DNA from: CAZMGV01 sp964565925
Lineage (GTDB): Bacteria > JAGRBM01 > JAHCIT01
Length of the DNA: 64,000 nt
Direction of reading: 5' to 3'
Assembly: GCA_964565925.1 (NCBI GenBank)
Contig: CAZMGV010000010.1
Coordinates: 84,596-148,595, forward strand
The notes under the pieces were generated by a model. It saw only the letters and a list, made by a program, of their open reading frames with translations, did no database searches and had not been told where the DNA came from. Position 1 is the first letter of the stretch, and each line of letters begins with the position of its first letter. The translations under genes were made by a program, and so were the position numbers. This document shows, piece by piece, positions 10,982-19,715 of the stretch.

Positions 10982-11126
10982 TGCCACTCGGATTCCTGGC
11001 CGCCGGTAGAACGGCCGGAATTTCCTCACCCTCAAACCCTAGCACAGGGAACGGGGACGGTTAGGGGTGTGCCGCTGAATTTGGCGAGGTTGTGGATATC
11101 TCCGCCAGCGGGTAGAAATCGGGCCG

Positions 11127-12473
11127 ATGGACCTGTTTGACCGCGACAGCCCGCCTGAGAAGGGTTCCGGACGGAAACCGCCGCAACCCCTTGCCGAGCG
11201 CCTCCGTCCGCTCAGTTTCGACCAGCTAGTAGGCCAGGCGGAACTGTTCGGCCCCGAGGGGTTCGTGACCCGGCTGCTCCGATCCGGAAAGCCGCCGTCG
11301 CTGATCTTCTGGGGGCCTCCGGGCAGCGGAAAAACGACCGTCGCCAAGATCCTCTCACGCCAGTATGGCCTCCCGTTTGTCCATTTTTCGGCCGTCATGA
11401 GCGGCATCAAGGAGGTCAGGGCTATTGTCGAAGAGGCGGAACGGACCTTAAGCCGCACCGGCAAGCCCACCATCCTGTTCGTCGACGAAATCCACCGGTT
11501 CAACAAGAGCCAGCAGGACGCATTCCTGCCGCACGTCGAGTCGGGACTGGTCATCCTGATCGGAGCGACCACCGAGAACCCGTCGTTCGAGATCAACGCG
11601 GCACTGCTCTCCCGCTGCCGGGTCGTCACCTTCCAGATGATCCCGCCGGAGGCAATCGAAAAACTTCTGGACCGGGCCGTCGCCGACCGGGAAAACGGCC
11701 TCGGAACCCGCGAACTGGCCTTAAGCGACGAGGGCCGGGTGCTGCTCGCCCAGATGGCTGGCGGCGACGCGCGAAGCGCCCTCAATATGCTGGAAACCGT
11801 CGTCGATACGCTCCCTGAAGGGGTGAAAACCATCACTCCGGAGGAGATACGGTCGGCACTCCAGCGGACGACGCTTCCCTATGACAAGTCGGGAGAACAT
11901 CACTACAACATCATCAGCGCATTTATTAAATCGATGCGCGGCACCGACCCGAATGCGGCGATCTATTGGCTCGCCCGGATGCTGGAAAGCGGCGAGGACC
12001 CGTTGTTTATCTCGAGACGCATGGTCATTTTCGCTTCGGAAGACATCGGCAATGCCGACTCGCAGGCGCTCCAGGTGGCTCTAAACGTCTACGAAGCGTG
12101 CGAGCGGATCGGCCTGCCGGAGTGCCGGATCAACCTGGCCCACGGGGTCACCTATCTGGCAAGCGCGCCCAAATCGAACGCCAGCTACGCCGCCCTCGGC
12201 AAGGCCACCGCGGAGGTGAAACAGACCGGCCCGCTGCCGGTCCCGCTGCATCTCAGAAATGCCCCCACGGCACTCATGAAAGACCTCGGCTACCACAAGG
12301 GGTATCAATACGCGCACGACGCAGAAGACGCCCTGATCCTTCAGGAACATCTGCCGGAGGGCACCGCCGACCGGTCCTTCTACGAACCCAAGAAAGTGGG
12401 CGACGAGAAAGAGATCGCCGAGCGGCTGGAGCGGATCACCCAGTGGAAGGAAAAGAAAAGGAGAGGGGAGTAA
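11127..12473 (+). CDS. rarA: Replication-associated recombination protein A (MgsA/WRNIP1 family)
   Basis: RarA is an AAA+ ATPase related to clamp loaders that acts at stalled replication forks. The 448-residue protein has PLAERLRPLSFDQLVGQ at the N-terminus, Walker A GPPGSGKTTVAKIL, Walker B TILFVDEIHRFNKSQQDAFLPHVE, sensor 1 GATTENPSFEINAALLSRC, and the C-terminal MgsA domain with DKSGEHHYNIISAFIKSMRG. The length fits. It is transcribed away from nadK and converges with the deoxyhypusine-synthase-like gene. Confidence 0.95.
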   Translation: MDLFDRDSPPEKGSGRKPPQPLAERLRPLSFDQLVGQAELFGPEGFVTRLLRSGKPPSLIFWGPPGSGKTTVAKILSRQYGLPFVHFSAVMSGIKEVRAIVEEAERTLSRTGKPTILFVDEIHRFNKSQQDAFLPHVESGLVILIGATTENPSFEINAALLSRCRVVTFQMIPPEAIEKLLDRAVADRENGLGTRELALSDEGRVLLAQMAGGDARSALNMLETVVDTLPEGVKTITPEEIRSALQRTTLPYDKSGEHHYNIISAFIKSMRGTDPNAAIYWLARMLESGEDPLFISRRMVIFASEDIGNADSQALQVALNVYEACERIGLPECRINLAHGVTYLASAPKSNASYAALGKATAEVKQTGPLPVPLHLRNAPTALMKDLGYHKGYQYAHDAEDALILQEHLPEGTADRSFYEPKKVGDEKEIAERLERITQWKEKKRRGE

Positions 12474-12518
12474 GCCCCTCTCCCTGTTCCGGCTCAGAAG
12501 TCCTGAGCGCTTCCGCGA

Positions 12519-13481
12519 CTACTGGTTCAAAACGTAGGCGAAGATCAGCGGCGCGACGATGGTCGCATCCGAGTTGATCTCGTACTTCGGCGTCTGGGCC
12601 GACAGCTTTTCCCAGGTGATCTTTTCGTTGCCGCCGGCGCCGGAATAGCCACCGTAGCTGGTGGTGGCGTCGGTGATCATACAGAAATAGCCCCAGAGCG
12701 GGCAGTCCAGTTCCAGGTCCTGCCGGATCATCGGGACGACGCAGATCGGGAAATCTCCCGAGATGCCGCCGCCGATCTGGAAAAAGCCGATGGAATTCTT
12801 CTTGGATGTCTCCATGTACCATTCCTTCAGCATGACCATCTGCTCGACGCCGGAACGCATGGCGCAGGGCTTGGTGATGCCCTCGATCAGCGACCCGGCG
12901 AAGATGTTGGCAAGTGTCGAATCTTCCCAGCCCGGCGTGATGATCGGTAGCTTCTTCTGCCAGGCGGCGTAGAGCCACGAATTCTCGAACGGGACGTGGT
13001 TCTTTCCCTTCCACACGCCTTCCTCGAAGGCCCGGTAGAAATACTGGTAGGGGAACAGGCCCGTCCCCTTCTTGGAGTTCTCGATCCAGTACTGCTTCAT
13101 CACGCCTTCGACTTCGCGGATCACCGTCTCGGGGAACGCGCAGTCGGTCACACGGTTGTAACCGTCTTTGAGCAGCGCCTCCTCGTCAGCGGTGGACAGC
13201 GAGCGCCAGTGGGGGATCTGCTTGTAATCGTTCTGCGACGTCAGGTTGAAAATGTCTTCTTCGAGGTTGGCACCGGTACAGGAGATCGCATGGACCTTGT
13301 CCTGCCGGATCATCTCGGCGAGCGTAATTCCCAGTTCGGCCGTGCTCATGGCACCGCCAAGGGTCACCATCATCTTGCCGCCCTGTTCAAGGTGCTTGAT
13401 ATAACCCTGCGCCGCGCGCAGCGTTTCACCGGCATTGTAGTGCTTATAATTTCTGTCGAGAAAATCCCTGATCGGACCCAT
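12519..13481 (-). CDS. Deoxyhypusine synthase-like protein
   Basis: A 320-residue member of the deoxyhypusine synthase family. In eukaryotes and archaea the enzyme transfers an aminobutyl group from spermidine to eIF5A. Bacterial members lack that target and some make homospermidine or related polyamines. Family landmarks are MMVTLGGAMSTAELGITLAEMI, ISCTGANLEEDIFNL, the region with QIGGGISGDFPICVVPMIRQD, and SYGGYSGAGGNEKITWEKLS near the C-terminus, where the lysine of WEKL aligns in position with the catalytic lysine. A good AAGGAAGG lies before the ATG. No eIF5A-like or polyamine gene is nearby, so the actual acceptor is unknown. Confidence 0.88.
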   Translation of the reverse strand: MGPIRDFLDRNYKHYNAGETLRAAQGYIKHLEQGGKMMVTLGGAMSTAELGITLAEMIRQDKVHAISCTGANLEEDIFNLTSQNDYKQIPHWRSLSTADEEALLKDGYNRVTDCAFPETVIREVEGVMKQYWIENSKKGTGLFPYQYFYRAFEEGVWKGKNHVPFENSWLYAAWQKKLPIITPGWEDSTLANIFAGSLIEGITKPCAMRSGVEQMVMLKEWYMETSKKNSIGFFQIGGGISGDFPICVVPMIRQDLELDCPLWGYFCMITDATTSYGGYSGAGGNEKITWEKLSAQTPKYEINSDATIVAPLIFAYVLNQ

Positions 13482-13606
13482 CGGATACCTTCCTTGAGAT
13501 CACGGCGCGGTCACAACTGACTGAAACGCCGGAGCGCGTCTCCTGTAGCAGAGGCGGGGAGGAAAGTGAACAATTTCCGGCGTTGCCTGCGAAGAGCGGT
13601 ACCCTG

Positions 13607-14608
13607 TCACAGGCGCGTCGAAACCGCCCGGTATTCCGTGAACCCGGTCCCCCGGTGGGTCCGGTTCCCGCCGTCACCGTTCCAGCGGCCTTCGAAATCG
13701 AACCCCATGAATCCACCGTGCGGAACCGCCGGGGCCAGAGGCGTCGATTTGCGGGCGGCATAACTGAATATCCGATCACCGAGTTTCAGCTCGCCCGACC
13801 ATTCGAGCGGCACATGGCGGCCTTCTTCGTCGGCCCAGCGGTTCACCTTCACCTGAATGCCCCGGCCGGTCGTGAACGGCTGCCCGGGGGCGGTGCCGCC
13901 GCTCCGCAGGCCGATCTGCCGGCCGGCCACGGTGGCCGAGAGTCCCGCGCACGCTGCGCCGTCGTCAAAGGTCAGCACATCCCAGTGCCAGCGGGGAGGG
14001 GCGAGCCGGGCGACGTCGATCCGGGTATCGCCGCCCCAGGCGTGTTCGACGATACCCACCCCGAGCCGGGAGGCCTCGCCCGCCTGCCAGTCCAGCTCGC
14101 CGAACGCGCTCCAGTAGGTCAGAACCCGGGGGATATCGGCCCAGACGAGAACGTTACGGGCAGCCGTGTTTGCCTTGACGCCCATCAGGCTGAAATGGAG
14201 CGACAGGTTCGGCCAGTCACCGGTCCATTTGAGGTCTTTCGACGACTGCACCTCCCACGCTTCCGATGAACGGGAGAGGTAGGGAGAGCCCAGCGGGCGC
14301 TTTACGGTTTCGATCCGGTCTTTCCAGCCGATGAGAATGAGTTCTTCACCCGGACCGTCCATGGCCTCCAGCGCCGACATGCAGTGTTTGCCGGGATTGC
14401 GGCCGCCGGAAAAAAGCTGGAACTTCACCCACCGGAGCGGTGACGCTTCGGGAAAAATGCCGATCAGGAAAAACGCTTCCCAGGCGTTGAAGGGCGACTT
14501 GCGGCCGAGATACCCGGCGGGGAGGCTGGACGGGTTCATATCCCTAGTAATGTCAGGTTCCACCGTTACCGGCAAGCGGAACATGTGGGGACCTGACAGC
14601 CGGAACAC
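13607..14608 (-). CDS. Lipocalin-like (AttH/CrtC-type) hypothetical protein
   Basis: A protein of up to 333 residues, rich in Trp, Gly and beta-strand-forming stretches. The C-terminal GFMGFDFEGRW ... RGTGFTEY pattern resembles the end of the AttH/CrtC lipocalin-like superfamily (hydroxyneurosporene-dehydratase-like and Diels-Alderase-like proteins), where a late GxGxxE-type motif is usual. No signal peptide is evident. The start is uncertain: an ATG at 14539 (MNPSSLPAGYLG) is an alternative. It begins 9 bases after the stop of the upstream beta-barrel gene. The superfamily call is tentative and I infer no substrate. Confidence 0.55.
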   Translation of the reverse strand: MFRLSGPHMFRLPVTVEPDITRDMNPSSLPAGYLGRKSPFNAWEAFFLIGIFPEASPLRWVKFQLFSGGRNPGKHCMSALEAMDGPGEELILIGWKDRIETVKRPLGSPYLSRSSEAWEVQSSKDLKWTGDWPNLSLHFSLMGVKANTAARNVLVWADIPRVLTYWSAFGELDWQAGEASRLGVGIVEHAWGGDTRIDVARLAPPRWHWDVLTFDDGAACAGLSATVAGRQIGLRSGGTAPGQPFTTGRGIQVKVNRWADEEGRHVPLEWSGELKLGDRIFSYAARKSTPLAPAVPHGGFMGFDFEGRWNGDGGNRTHRGTGFTEYRAVSTRL

Positions 14609-14617
14609 TCGCGCGAA

Positions 14618-15151
14618 TCAGAACATGACCTTGGCTTCGACCACATGCCAGCGGAACACAAAATGATCCACGCGTGAGCCCAGAGGGAAAATCGTCGACA
14701 TATTGCTGCCGAACGAAAACTGCTGGGTGGCGTAGTAGTCCAGACCGGCACTCATCTGGATGAGACCGTCCTTGTCCGCCTTGATACCGGCGGCATCCGG
14801 ATCGGCGATGTACATGCCGGTGCCGACGCCCACCCAGGGCTTAAGGCTGTTTTCGATATTGGTCCCTTTGAAATCAAGGGTATAGCGGCCTTCTGCAACA
14901 ATCATGAACAGGTCGCCGTTATCCAGCGAGACATACGAGAACTGCGGAGCAAGGCTGATATTGTTCGTCAGGTAGAAGTTCGCATCGAGGCCGGTGGCGA
15001 GCCCCTTCGGGCCGAGCGTAAAACCGATCGGAACCCCGATCTGGATCTTTTTCGCCCGGTCGTCGCCGTTAGCGGCACGAGCCGAACCGGGCCATCCCAG
15101 CGCCAGCACGGCAAAGACCGCCACTATCTGAATAATGTTCTTGAGCTCCAT
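14618..15151 (-). CDS. Small outer-membrane beta-barrel protein
   Basis: A 177-residue protein with a clear signal peptide (VFAVLALGWPGSARA, then ANGDD). Alternating hydrophobic strands follow, such as IQIGVPIGFTLG, LDANFYLTNNISLAPQFSYVSL and PWVGVGTGMYIA. The chain ends in VVEAKVMF, a C-terminal Phe that fits BAM-dependent outer-membrane insertion. The ATG at 15151 is preceded by GGAGG with a good spacing; the open frame extends 10 codons further but without a better site. The size suggests an 8-stranded OmpW/OmpA-type barrel. The function is unknown. Confidence 0.75.
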   Translation of the reverse strand: MELKNIIQIVAVFAVLALGWPGSARAANGDDRAKKIQIGVPIGFTLGPKGLATGLDANFYLTNNISLAPQFSYVSLDNGDLFMIVAEGRYTLDFKGTNIENSLKPWVGVGTGMYIADPDAAGIKADKDGLIQMSAGLDYYATQQFSFGSNMSTIFPLGSRVDHFVFRWHVVEAKVMF

Positions 15152-15279
15152 ATTAAAACTGCCTCCAAATGAAACGGTCATAGCGTTAATCGCTACAGAT
15201 TAAGAAATCGAGCCATAAAAGTGAAAAGGATTTAAGAAAGGGGGTAGCCGGGGGCAGCCCACGCCGGGGCCAGAACAGT

Positions 15280-15714
15280 TCAGGCAGTTGTATCGGGAGC
15301 GTCCGGCGCATCGACCGCAGCAGCTTCCAGTTCGTCGATCTCCTGTTCGGAGATAACCATATCGAGCTTTTCGAGCATCGATTCGCGGTTCATCGGTTTC
15401 ACGACATAAGCATCGCAACCCGCCTGGAAGCAGCGCTTGAGGCTTTTGTCCTCGCCATCACCTGTGACAATGATAACAGCCGTCCGTTCCATGCCGGGCA
15501 GGGTCTTGATGGTCTTGCAGACGGCGTCGCCGTTGAGGCCCGGAAGATTCAGATCCAGAAACACGACGTTGGGCTTTTCGGTCTTGACGACCTTGAGTGC
15601 GTCGAGCCCGTTATGGGCCTCGATGATGTCCACTTCGCGACCGGACAAAAACGCCCGTTCCTGGTCGATGATTCCCTGAACGTCGTCAACTAGCAGAATT
15701 TTCGGTTTCGACAT
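15280..15714 (-). CDS. Single-domain response regulator
   Basis: A 144-residue CheY-type receiver: KILLVDDVQG at the N-terminus (acidic pair), VVFLDLNLPG with the phospho-acceptor Asp near residue 50, a T/S position in VIIVTGDGED, and the conserved Lys in AYVVKPMNR. There is no output domain; after residue ~120 comes a short acidic and Ala-rich tail. The ATG at 15714 (MSKPKILL) is chosen because the upstream in-frame extension is proline- and arginine-rich and atypical. No cognate histidine kinase is adjacent. Confidence 0.9.
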   Translation of the reverse strand: MSKPKILLVDDVQGIIDQERAFLSGREVDIIEAHNGLDALKVVKTEKPNVVFLDLNLPGLNGDAVCKTIKTLPGMERTAVIIVTGDGEDKSLKRCFQAGCDAYVVKPMNRESMLEKLDMVISEQEIDELEAAAVDAPDAPDTTA

Positions 15715-15949
15715 GGTCAAAAGGTCCACCGGAACACCCGAGTTCCGGCCGGGGAGTTTAGTCAAAAAGCTAAAGGTTCCGGCGGAGTTATAGTAAACGG
15801 TATCTACCTCCGAAAACAGTGGCGCGGCGGCGTTATTCGCCGAAAATGCGCAGGTCTTGACTCCGGAAGCACCTCTGAATCATATGGTTGGTCCGCCGAC
15901 GGACGCCGGTGATTCCAGTTCACCCCGTACCGCAGGCGACCCACACCGT

Positions 15950-16025
15950 GGGGCTGTAGCTCAGCTGGGAGAGCGCCTCGTTCGCAATGAGGAGGTCGTC
16001 GGTTCAATCCCGATCAGCTCCACCA
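15950..16025 (+). tRNA. tRNA-Ala (anticodon CGC)
   Basis: A 76-base cloverleaf. The acceptor arm GGGGCTG pairs with CAGCTCC and contains the G3:U70 wobble pair that identifies alanine tRNAs. The anticodon loop TTCGCAA is closed by CCTCG/TGAGG and gives anticodon CGC. The T loop is GGTTCAATCCC, the discriminator is A, and CCA is encoded. The D arm reads AGCTCAGCTGGGAGAGC. Confidence 0.97.
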
Positions 16026-16093
16026 AAATATCCCTGACTCAACATACTGAATGTCATGACTCACCCCTTGGGGGTTCTGGGAGCTTCAACATC

Positions 16094-16810
16094 ATGGACC
16101 CGGTAACGCTATATCAGTTCGAACTCTGCCCGTTCTGCCACAAGGTGAAGGCCGGGATGGACCTCAAGGGAATCCCATACAGCAAGGTGGAAGTGAACCC
16201 GCTGAACAAGAAAGAACTCCCGCCGCTCCCCAAGACCTCGCCAAAAAAAGTCCCCGTCATCCGCTACGACGGGAAGCTGGTCGAGGACTCCACGGAGATC
16301 CTGAAATTCCTGGACGAGAAAGTGCAGGGCAAGGTGACCTTTCTCCCGAAGGATCCCGAGGCCCGCAAGAAGACCGAGATGGTCGAACAGTGGGTCGACG
16401 ACGACCTGACGTACGCTCTGCCGACGGTGATCTACGGAACCATGGACGAAGCGTTCAAGGCCGCGCAGGTGACCGCCCGGACGTCCAACTTCGGCGCCTT
16501 CCAGAATCTAATGGTCCGCGCCGGAGGCTCGCTCATCATGTACCAGGTTTCCAAGCGCATCCTGAAAAAGCGCGACCAGACCGACGGTCATGCCTGGGTG
16601 GGGAAGGAACTCGACAAGTTCGAAAGCTGGCTGGGCAACCAGAAGTTCGTCTGCGGCGAAGAGCCTACGCTGGGCGACGTGGCCACGCACGGCGCGCTCA
16701 AATGCATCGAAGAGTTCCCGGCGTTCAAGGAAGCCATGGAGCGGCCGAAACTGAAAGCCTGGTTCGACCGGGTGCAGAAGCTGCGCGACGAGAACCGTCC
16801 GCGCGCTTAA
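16094..16810 (+). CDS. Glutaredoxin/GST-fold protein with CPFC motif
   Basis: A 238-residue protein with an N-terminal thioredoxin-fold domain (LYQFELCPFCHKVKAGMDL, active-site CxxC; cis-Pro in KKVPVIRYDG; EDSTEILKFLDE) and an all-helical C-terminal GST-like domain (GEEPTLGDVATHGALK). This layout matches glutathione S-transferases with a glutaredoxin-like CPFC site and membrane-associated prostaglandin E synthase 2-type proteins. It probably acts in thiol reduction or glutathione conjugation. The ATG at 16094 has GGGAG upstream; an open frame continuing further upstream would run through the tRNA gene and is not used. Confidence 0.82.
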   Translation: MDPVTLYQFELCPFCHKVKAGMDLKGIPYSKVEVNPLNKKELPPLPKTSPKKVPVIRYDGKLVEDSTEILKFLDEKVQGKVTFLPKDPEARKKTEMVEQWVDDDLTYALPTVIYGTMDEAFKAAQVTARTSNFGAFQNLMVRAGGSLIMYQVSKRILKKRDQTDGHAWVGKELDKFESWLGNQKFVCGEEPTLGDVATHGALKCIEEFPAFKEAMERPKLKAWFDRVQKLRDENRPRA

Positions 16811-16881
16811 TGTCTCGCGGCTTAACCCTTCTCTTAATCTGCGCCTGAATTTTGGCGGTTGAGCGATTTTCATTCCCCCTT

Positions 16882-16904
16882 AAGCGAATTCAGATGATTC
16901 GCTT
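16882..16904. promoter_or_regulatory. Perfect palindrome upstream of the degenerate receiver gene
   Basis: An inverted repeat with 8-base arms (AAGCGAAT and ATTCGCTT) separated by 7 bases, ending 38 bases before the ATG of the gene at 16943. There is no T-run, so it is more likely an operator than a terminator. No regulator is known. Confidence 0.4.
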
Positions 16905-16942
16905 GGTAAGTTTCCGTCACTTGGAAATTTACGGGGGGCCGG

Positions 16943-17320
16943 ATGAAAACGCTCACGTTCCTCATCGCACATGAAAACCCGGTCTTCCGGAATATTCTGA
17001 AACGCTATCTCGAACAGAGAGGTTGCCGGACGTACGAAGCAGGAAGTGCGCTGGAAGCCCGGTCGCTGGCAACCCTTGAGCATCCAGACGTGCTGATCGC
17101 TCACGAGGCGCCTCCATTCCGCGATCTCCTGGACTCTCCTGAACCGGGGAGCGCGAAGAAACCGCTGACTATCTTCCTGAACGACGTGGACGGACTGTCC
17201 GGACCCGATCAGGAAGCCGTCGGCAAGGCACTCCGGCTCTCCAAGAGTGAATTCATGGAGATGCTGACGATGGGCGGCCCGCTGCTGTTCGCGTTCCTGC
17301 TGACCCTGCTGCAGAGCTAG
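16943..17320 (+). CDS. Degenerate receiver-like protein lacking the phospho-acceptor
   Basis: A 125-residue protein with the overall beginning of a CheY-like receiver (LTFLIAHENPVFRNILKRYLEQRGCRTYEAGSALEARSLA). The acidic pair is replaced (IAHEN in place of LVDDE) and the normal phospho-acceptor strand reads DVLIAHEAP, with His where Asp is expected. The conserved Lys near the end is also not evident. The last 20 residues (GGPLLFAFLLTLLQS) are strongly hydrophobic and could form a membrane anchor. It therefore cannot work as a normal phosphorelay receiver. The stop overlaps the stop of the convergent ABC1 kinase gene by 4 bases. Confidence 0.65.
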   Translation: MKTLTFLIAHENPVFRNILKRYLEQRGCRTYEAGSALEARSLATLEHPDVLIAHEAPPFRDLLDSPEPGSAKKPLTIFLNDVDGLSGPDQEAVGKALRLSKSEFMEMLTMGGPLLFAFLLTLLQS

Positions 17321-18819
17321 GCGGCCGTGCCGCCGCTCGCCACCCGTTCGGCGACCCGCCGCGCGGGCATCTTCTTCGATGTCATGAACTTCTCGTCCAG
17401 TTTGACCCCTACGTACGAGAGGGACGGCGGGTAGTTCTTTTCCTCGTGAATATAGCGCAGGTAGCACTTGTGGAAATTCCCGGCGGCCCCGAGCTTGAGG
17501 AAGATCGAATTCAGTCCGAAAGTGATCCGGTTGAAGAAGATCAGGTCGGGCGGCAGGTTCATGTGCCGCAACTTCATCGGGTCCATGACCTGGCTCGCCT
17601 GGTTCACCCAGTCCTGCGTGAAGACGAACGTCTCGTCCTTCAGGAACGGCGCGCCGTGGTAGCAGAAAAAGTCCCACATCCACTGCTTGTCGTAGTCGGC
17701 ATGGGGCAGAACCATGTTCAGCTTCCGGACGAACCCGTGGAACTTCTCGCGGTCGCCTTCAACCAGTGCCCGGTTCATCGCCAGCAGGTCCAGAATGAAC
17801 TGGGGTTCGAAATACTTGATGCAGCCGAAGTCGAGGAACGTGATTCCGCCGTCCTCGTTGAAAATGTAGTTGCCCGGATGCGGATCGCCGTTGAAACAGA
17901 AGAACCGGTTCATCGACTCGAACACGAAGTCGTTCAGCACGTAGACGGCCAGTTCCTTTTCCTTTGCATTCGCCTGCTCGATGAAGTCGTAGAAGTTGAG
18001 CCCGCGCTTGAACTCCTGGCAGAGCACCTTCTTGGCCGAGAACTCGGGGAAGACCTTCGGGATACGGATGAGCGGGTGGCCCGCCCACAGTTCCCCGAAC
18101 ACCTGCTGGTTGCGGAGTTCCTGCCGGTAGTCGAGTTCATCGAGCAACCGTTCCTTGAGCTCCGCCACCACGGCCTTGGCGTCCACGTTCTTGTTCACGG
18201 CGTTGATCATGAACGCCAGTCCCTGCGACGCCTTGAGATCGTTCTCGATCGCGGTGTCGACGCCGGGATACTGCACCTTTACGGCCACCACGGTTCCGTC
18301 TTTCAGGTGCGCCTTGTGAACCTGCCCGATGGAAGCCGACGCCAGCGGTTCTTCGTCAAACTGCTTGAAGAACTTTCCGAGGTCCCCTTTGAGTTCAGAT
18401 TCCACCACGCCGCGAACGAGCGAAAAGTCCATGGGCGGCGCCGCGTTCTGAAGGCCCTGGAGCAGCTCCTTCGCCTGCGGCGGCAGATTGTCGTTAGTGA
18501 ACGACATGATCTGGCCGAGCTTCATGAAGACGCCCTTCATGTTTCCCATCATCTTTGCGGCCTCCTCGGCCGACTTGATGTGGTACTGCTCTTCGAGTGC
18601 CTTCTTGTGCTCATGGGTGGCGATCGACTGGCGGATCATCAGCCAGACTTTGCGGAAGATCGACTTCGTCACGAGAGACCCCACCTGCGAGGTGCGCGAA
18701 GTCATCGAGGTCGAGATCCCGGCCTCGTTCCGGTGGGAGACAACCCGCACGTACCAGGCGATTCCGGCAGCGGCGGCGATTGAGAAAGCGGCAAGGGTAT
18801 ATATCCAGACAGGTTCCAT
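17317..18819 (-). CDS. ABC1/ADCK (UbiB-type) atypical kinase
   Basis: A 500-residue ABC1-family protein. It starts with a single membrane helix (IYTLAAFSIAAAAGIAWYV), then the family KxGQ motif in GVFMKLGQIMSF, an Ala-rich loop EPLASASIGQVHKAHLKDG, the ATP lysine in VAVKVQYPG, NGDPHPGNYIF and the metal-binding LDFGCIKYF. UbiB/ADCK proteins are ATPases tied to quinone or other prenyl-lipid metabolism, but many bacterial paralogues have unknown roles. No ubiquinone genes are nearby. An adjacent zinc operon on the same strand begins 68 bases after this gene's start. Confidence 0.9.
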   Translation of the reverse strand: MEPVWIYTLAAFSIAAAAGIAWYVRVVSHRNEAGISTSMTSRTSQVGSLVTKSIFRKVWLMIRQSIATHEHKKALEEQYHIKSAEEAAKMMGNMKGVFMKLGQIMSFTNDNLPPQAKELLQGLQNAAPPMDFSLVRGVVESELKGDLGKFFKQFDEEPLASASIGQVHKAHLKDGTVVAVKVQYPGVDTAIENDLKASQGLAFMINAVNKNVDAKAVVAELKERLLDELDYRQELRNQQVFGELWAGHPLIRIPKVFPEFSAKKVLCQEFKRGLNFYDFIEQANAKEKELAVYVLNDFVFESMNRFFCFNGDPHPGNYIFNEDGGITFLDFGCIKYFEPQFILDLLAMNRALVEGDREKFHGFVRKLNMVLPHADYDKQWMWDFFCYHGAPFLKDETFVFTQDWVNQASQVMDPMKLRHMNLPPDLIFFNRITFGLNSIFLKLGAAGNFHKCYLRYIHEEKNYPPSLSYVGVKLDEKFMTSKKMPARRVAERVASGGTAA

Positions 18820-18887
18820 GGAGGCGCGAGTCTACGGCCTGAGCCCGGCCAAAGAAAAGAGTTTAATGTCTAAAAAGATAGCGTCTT

Positions 18888-19715
18888 TCAGCCCCGTAAA
18901 GCCCGGTAAGCCGCACTGATCACAAGCGCCAGCAGCCCTATGGCCGCCATGGACGGTCCGGTCGGCAGATCCGCCGCGAACGACAGGTAGTAGCCCCCGA
19001 ACGCGGAGATAGCCGCGAAACCCAGCGCCCATCTGAACGCCTGCCGCAGATCCGGCGCGACCAGAAGCGCCGCCGATGCCGGGAACACCATAAATGCGAA
19101 TACGGTCAATGCGCCGAGCAGCCGCGTGCTCAGTGCGATCATGACTCCGGTACTCACACCCTGAAGCAGCGCCAAACGCCTGACCGGCTGGCCAAGCACC
19201 CGGGCCGTCTCGGGATCGTAGGTGACGAACAGGAATCGTTCGTGAAACAGCAGAAAGAGGCCGAACACGATCGTTCCGGCACCCACCATGACCCAGCGGT
19301 CGAGCGGGGTCGCGGCAACCGCGTCACCATAAAGCGCCTGCTGCACATGGCGGTATTCGAGGTTCAGGTAACGGGAGAGCACAAGTGTCAGCGCGGACGA
19401 GCCGATTACCGCGGCGGCGAGCACCGCATCGCCCGGAAGCCGGCGCCCGGACTCCGGCAGGGCGAACAGTGCGGTTCCGAGGACTCCGAAGGCGAGTCCG
19501 CCAGCGATAACCACGATATTGTCGTGCTCTGTGTGGAGGACCATCAGGCCGCAGACCAGCCCCAGGCTCGACAGCTGGGAGATCGCCGAACTGACGAACG
19601 CTCTCCGTGTCAAAACGACAAAAGTCCCCAGATAGGCGAGCACGCAACCGCCGATGACCGAGACGATGACGGCGTCCTGCCAGAATTCGTAACTGTCCCA
19701 GAACCCGCCGGTCAT
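18888..19715 (-). CDS. znuB: Zinc ABC transporter permease
   Basis: A 275-residue polytopic protein of the ABC-3 metal permease family, with about 8 hydrophobic helices. Family features include AFVSSAISQLSSLGLVCG in the first third and VRRLALLQGVSTGVMIALSTRLLGALTVFAFMVFPASAALL in the second half. It forms the channel of a zinc or manganese importer with the adjacent znuC and znuA. Its ATG overlaps the znuC stop by 4 bases (ATGA), which indicates translational coupling. Confidence 0.9.
   Translation of the reverse strand: MTGGFWDSYEFWQDAVIVSVIGGCVLAYLGTFVVLTRRAFVSSAISQLSSLGLVCGLMVLHTEHDNIVVIAGGLAFGVLGTALFALPESGRRLPGDAVLAAAVIGSSALTLVLSRYLNLEYRHVQQALYGDAVAATPLDRWVMVGAGTIVFGLFLLFHERFLFVTYDPETARVLGQPVRRLALLQGVSTGVMIALSTRLLGALTVFAFMVFPASAALLVAPDLRQAFRWALGFAAISAFGGYYLSFAADLPTGPSMAAIGLLALVISAAYRALRG

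Noticed and set aside
12492..12508. Hairpin between rarA and the deoxyhypusine-synthase-like gene as a terminator
   Set aside because: Only 6 bp (GCTCAG/CTGAGC) with no T-run on either strand.
15857..16093. An upstream in-frame extension of the GST-like gene
   Set aside because: It would be read through the whole tRNA-Ala gene. The ATG at 16094 has its own GGGAG and begins the conserved fold.
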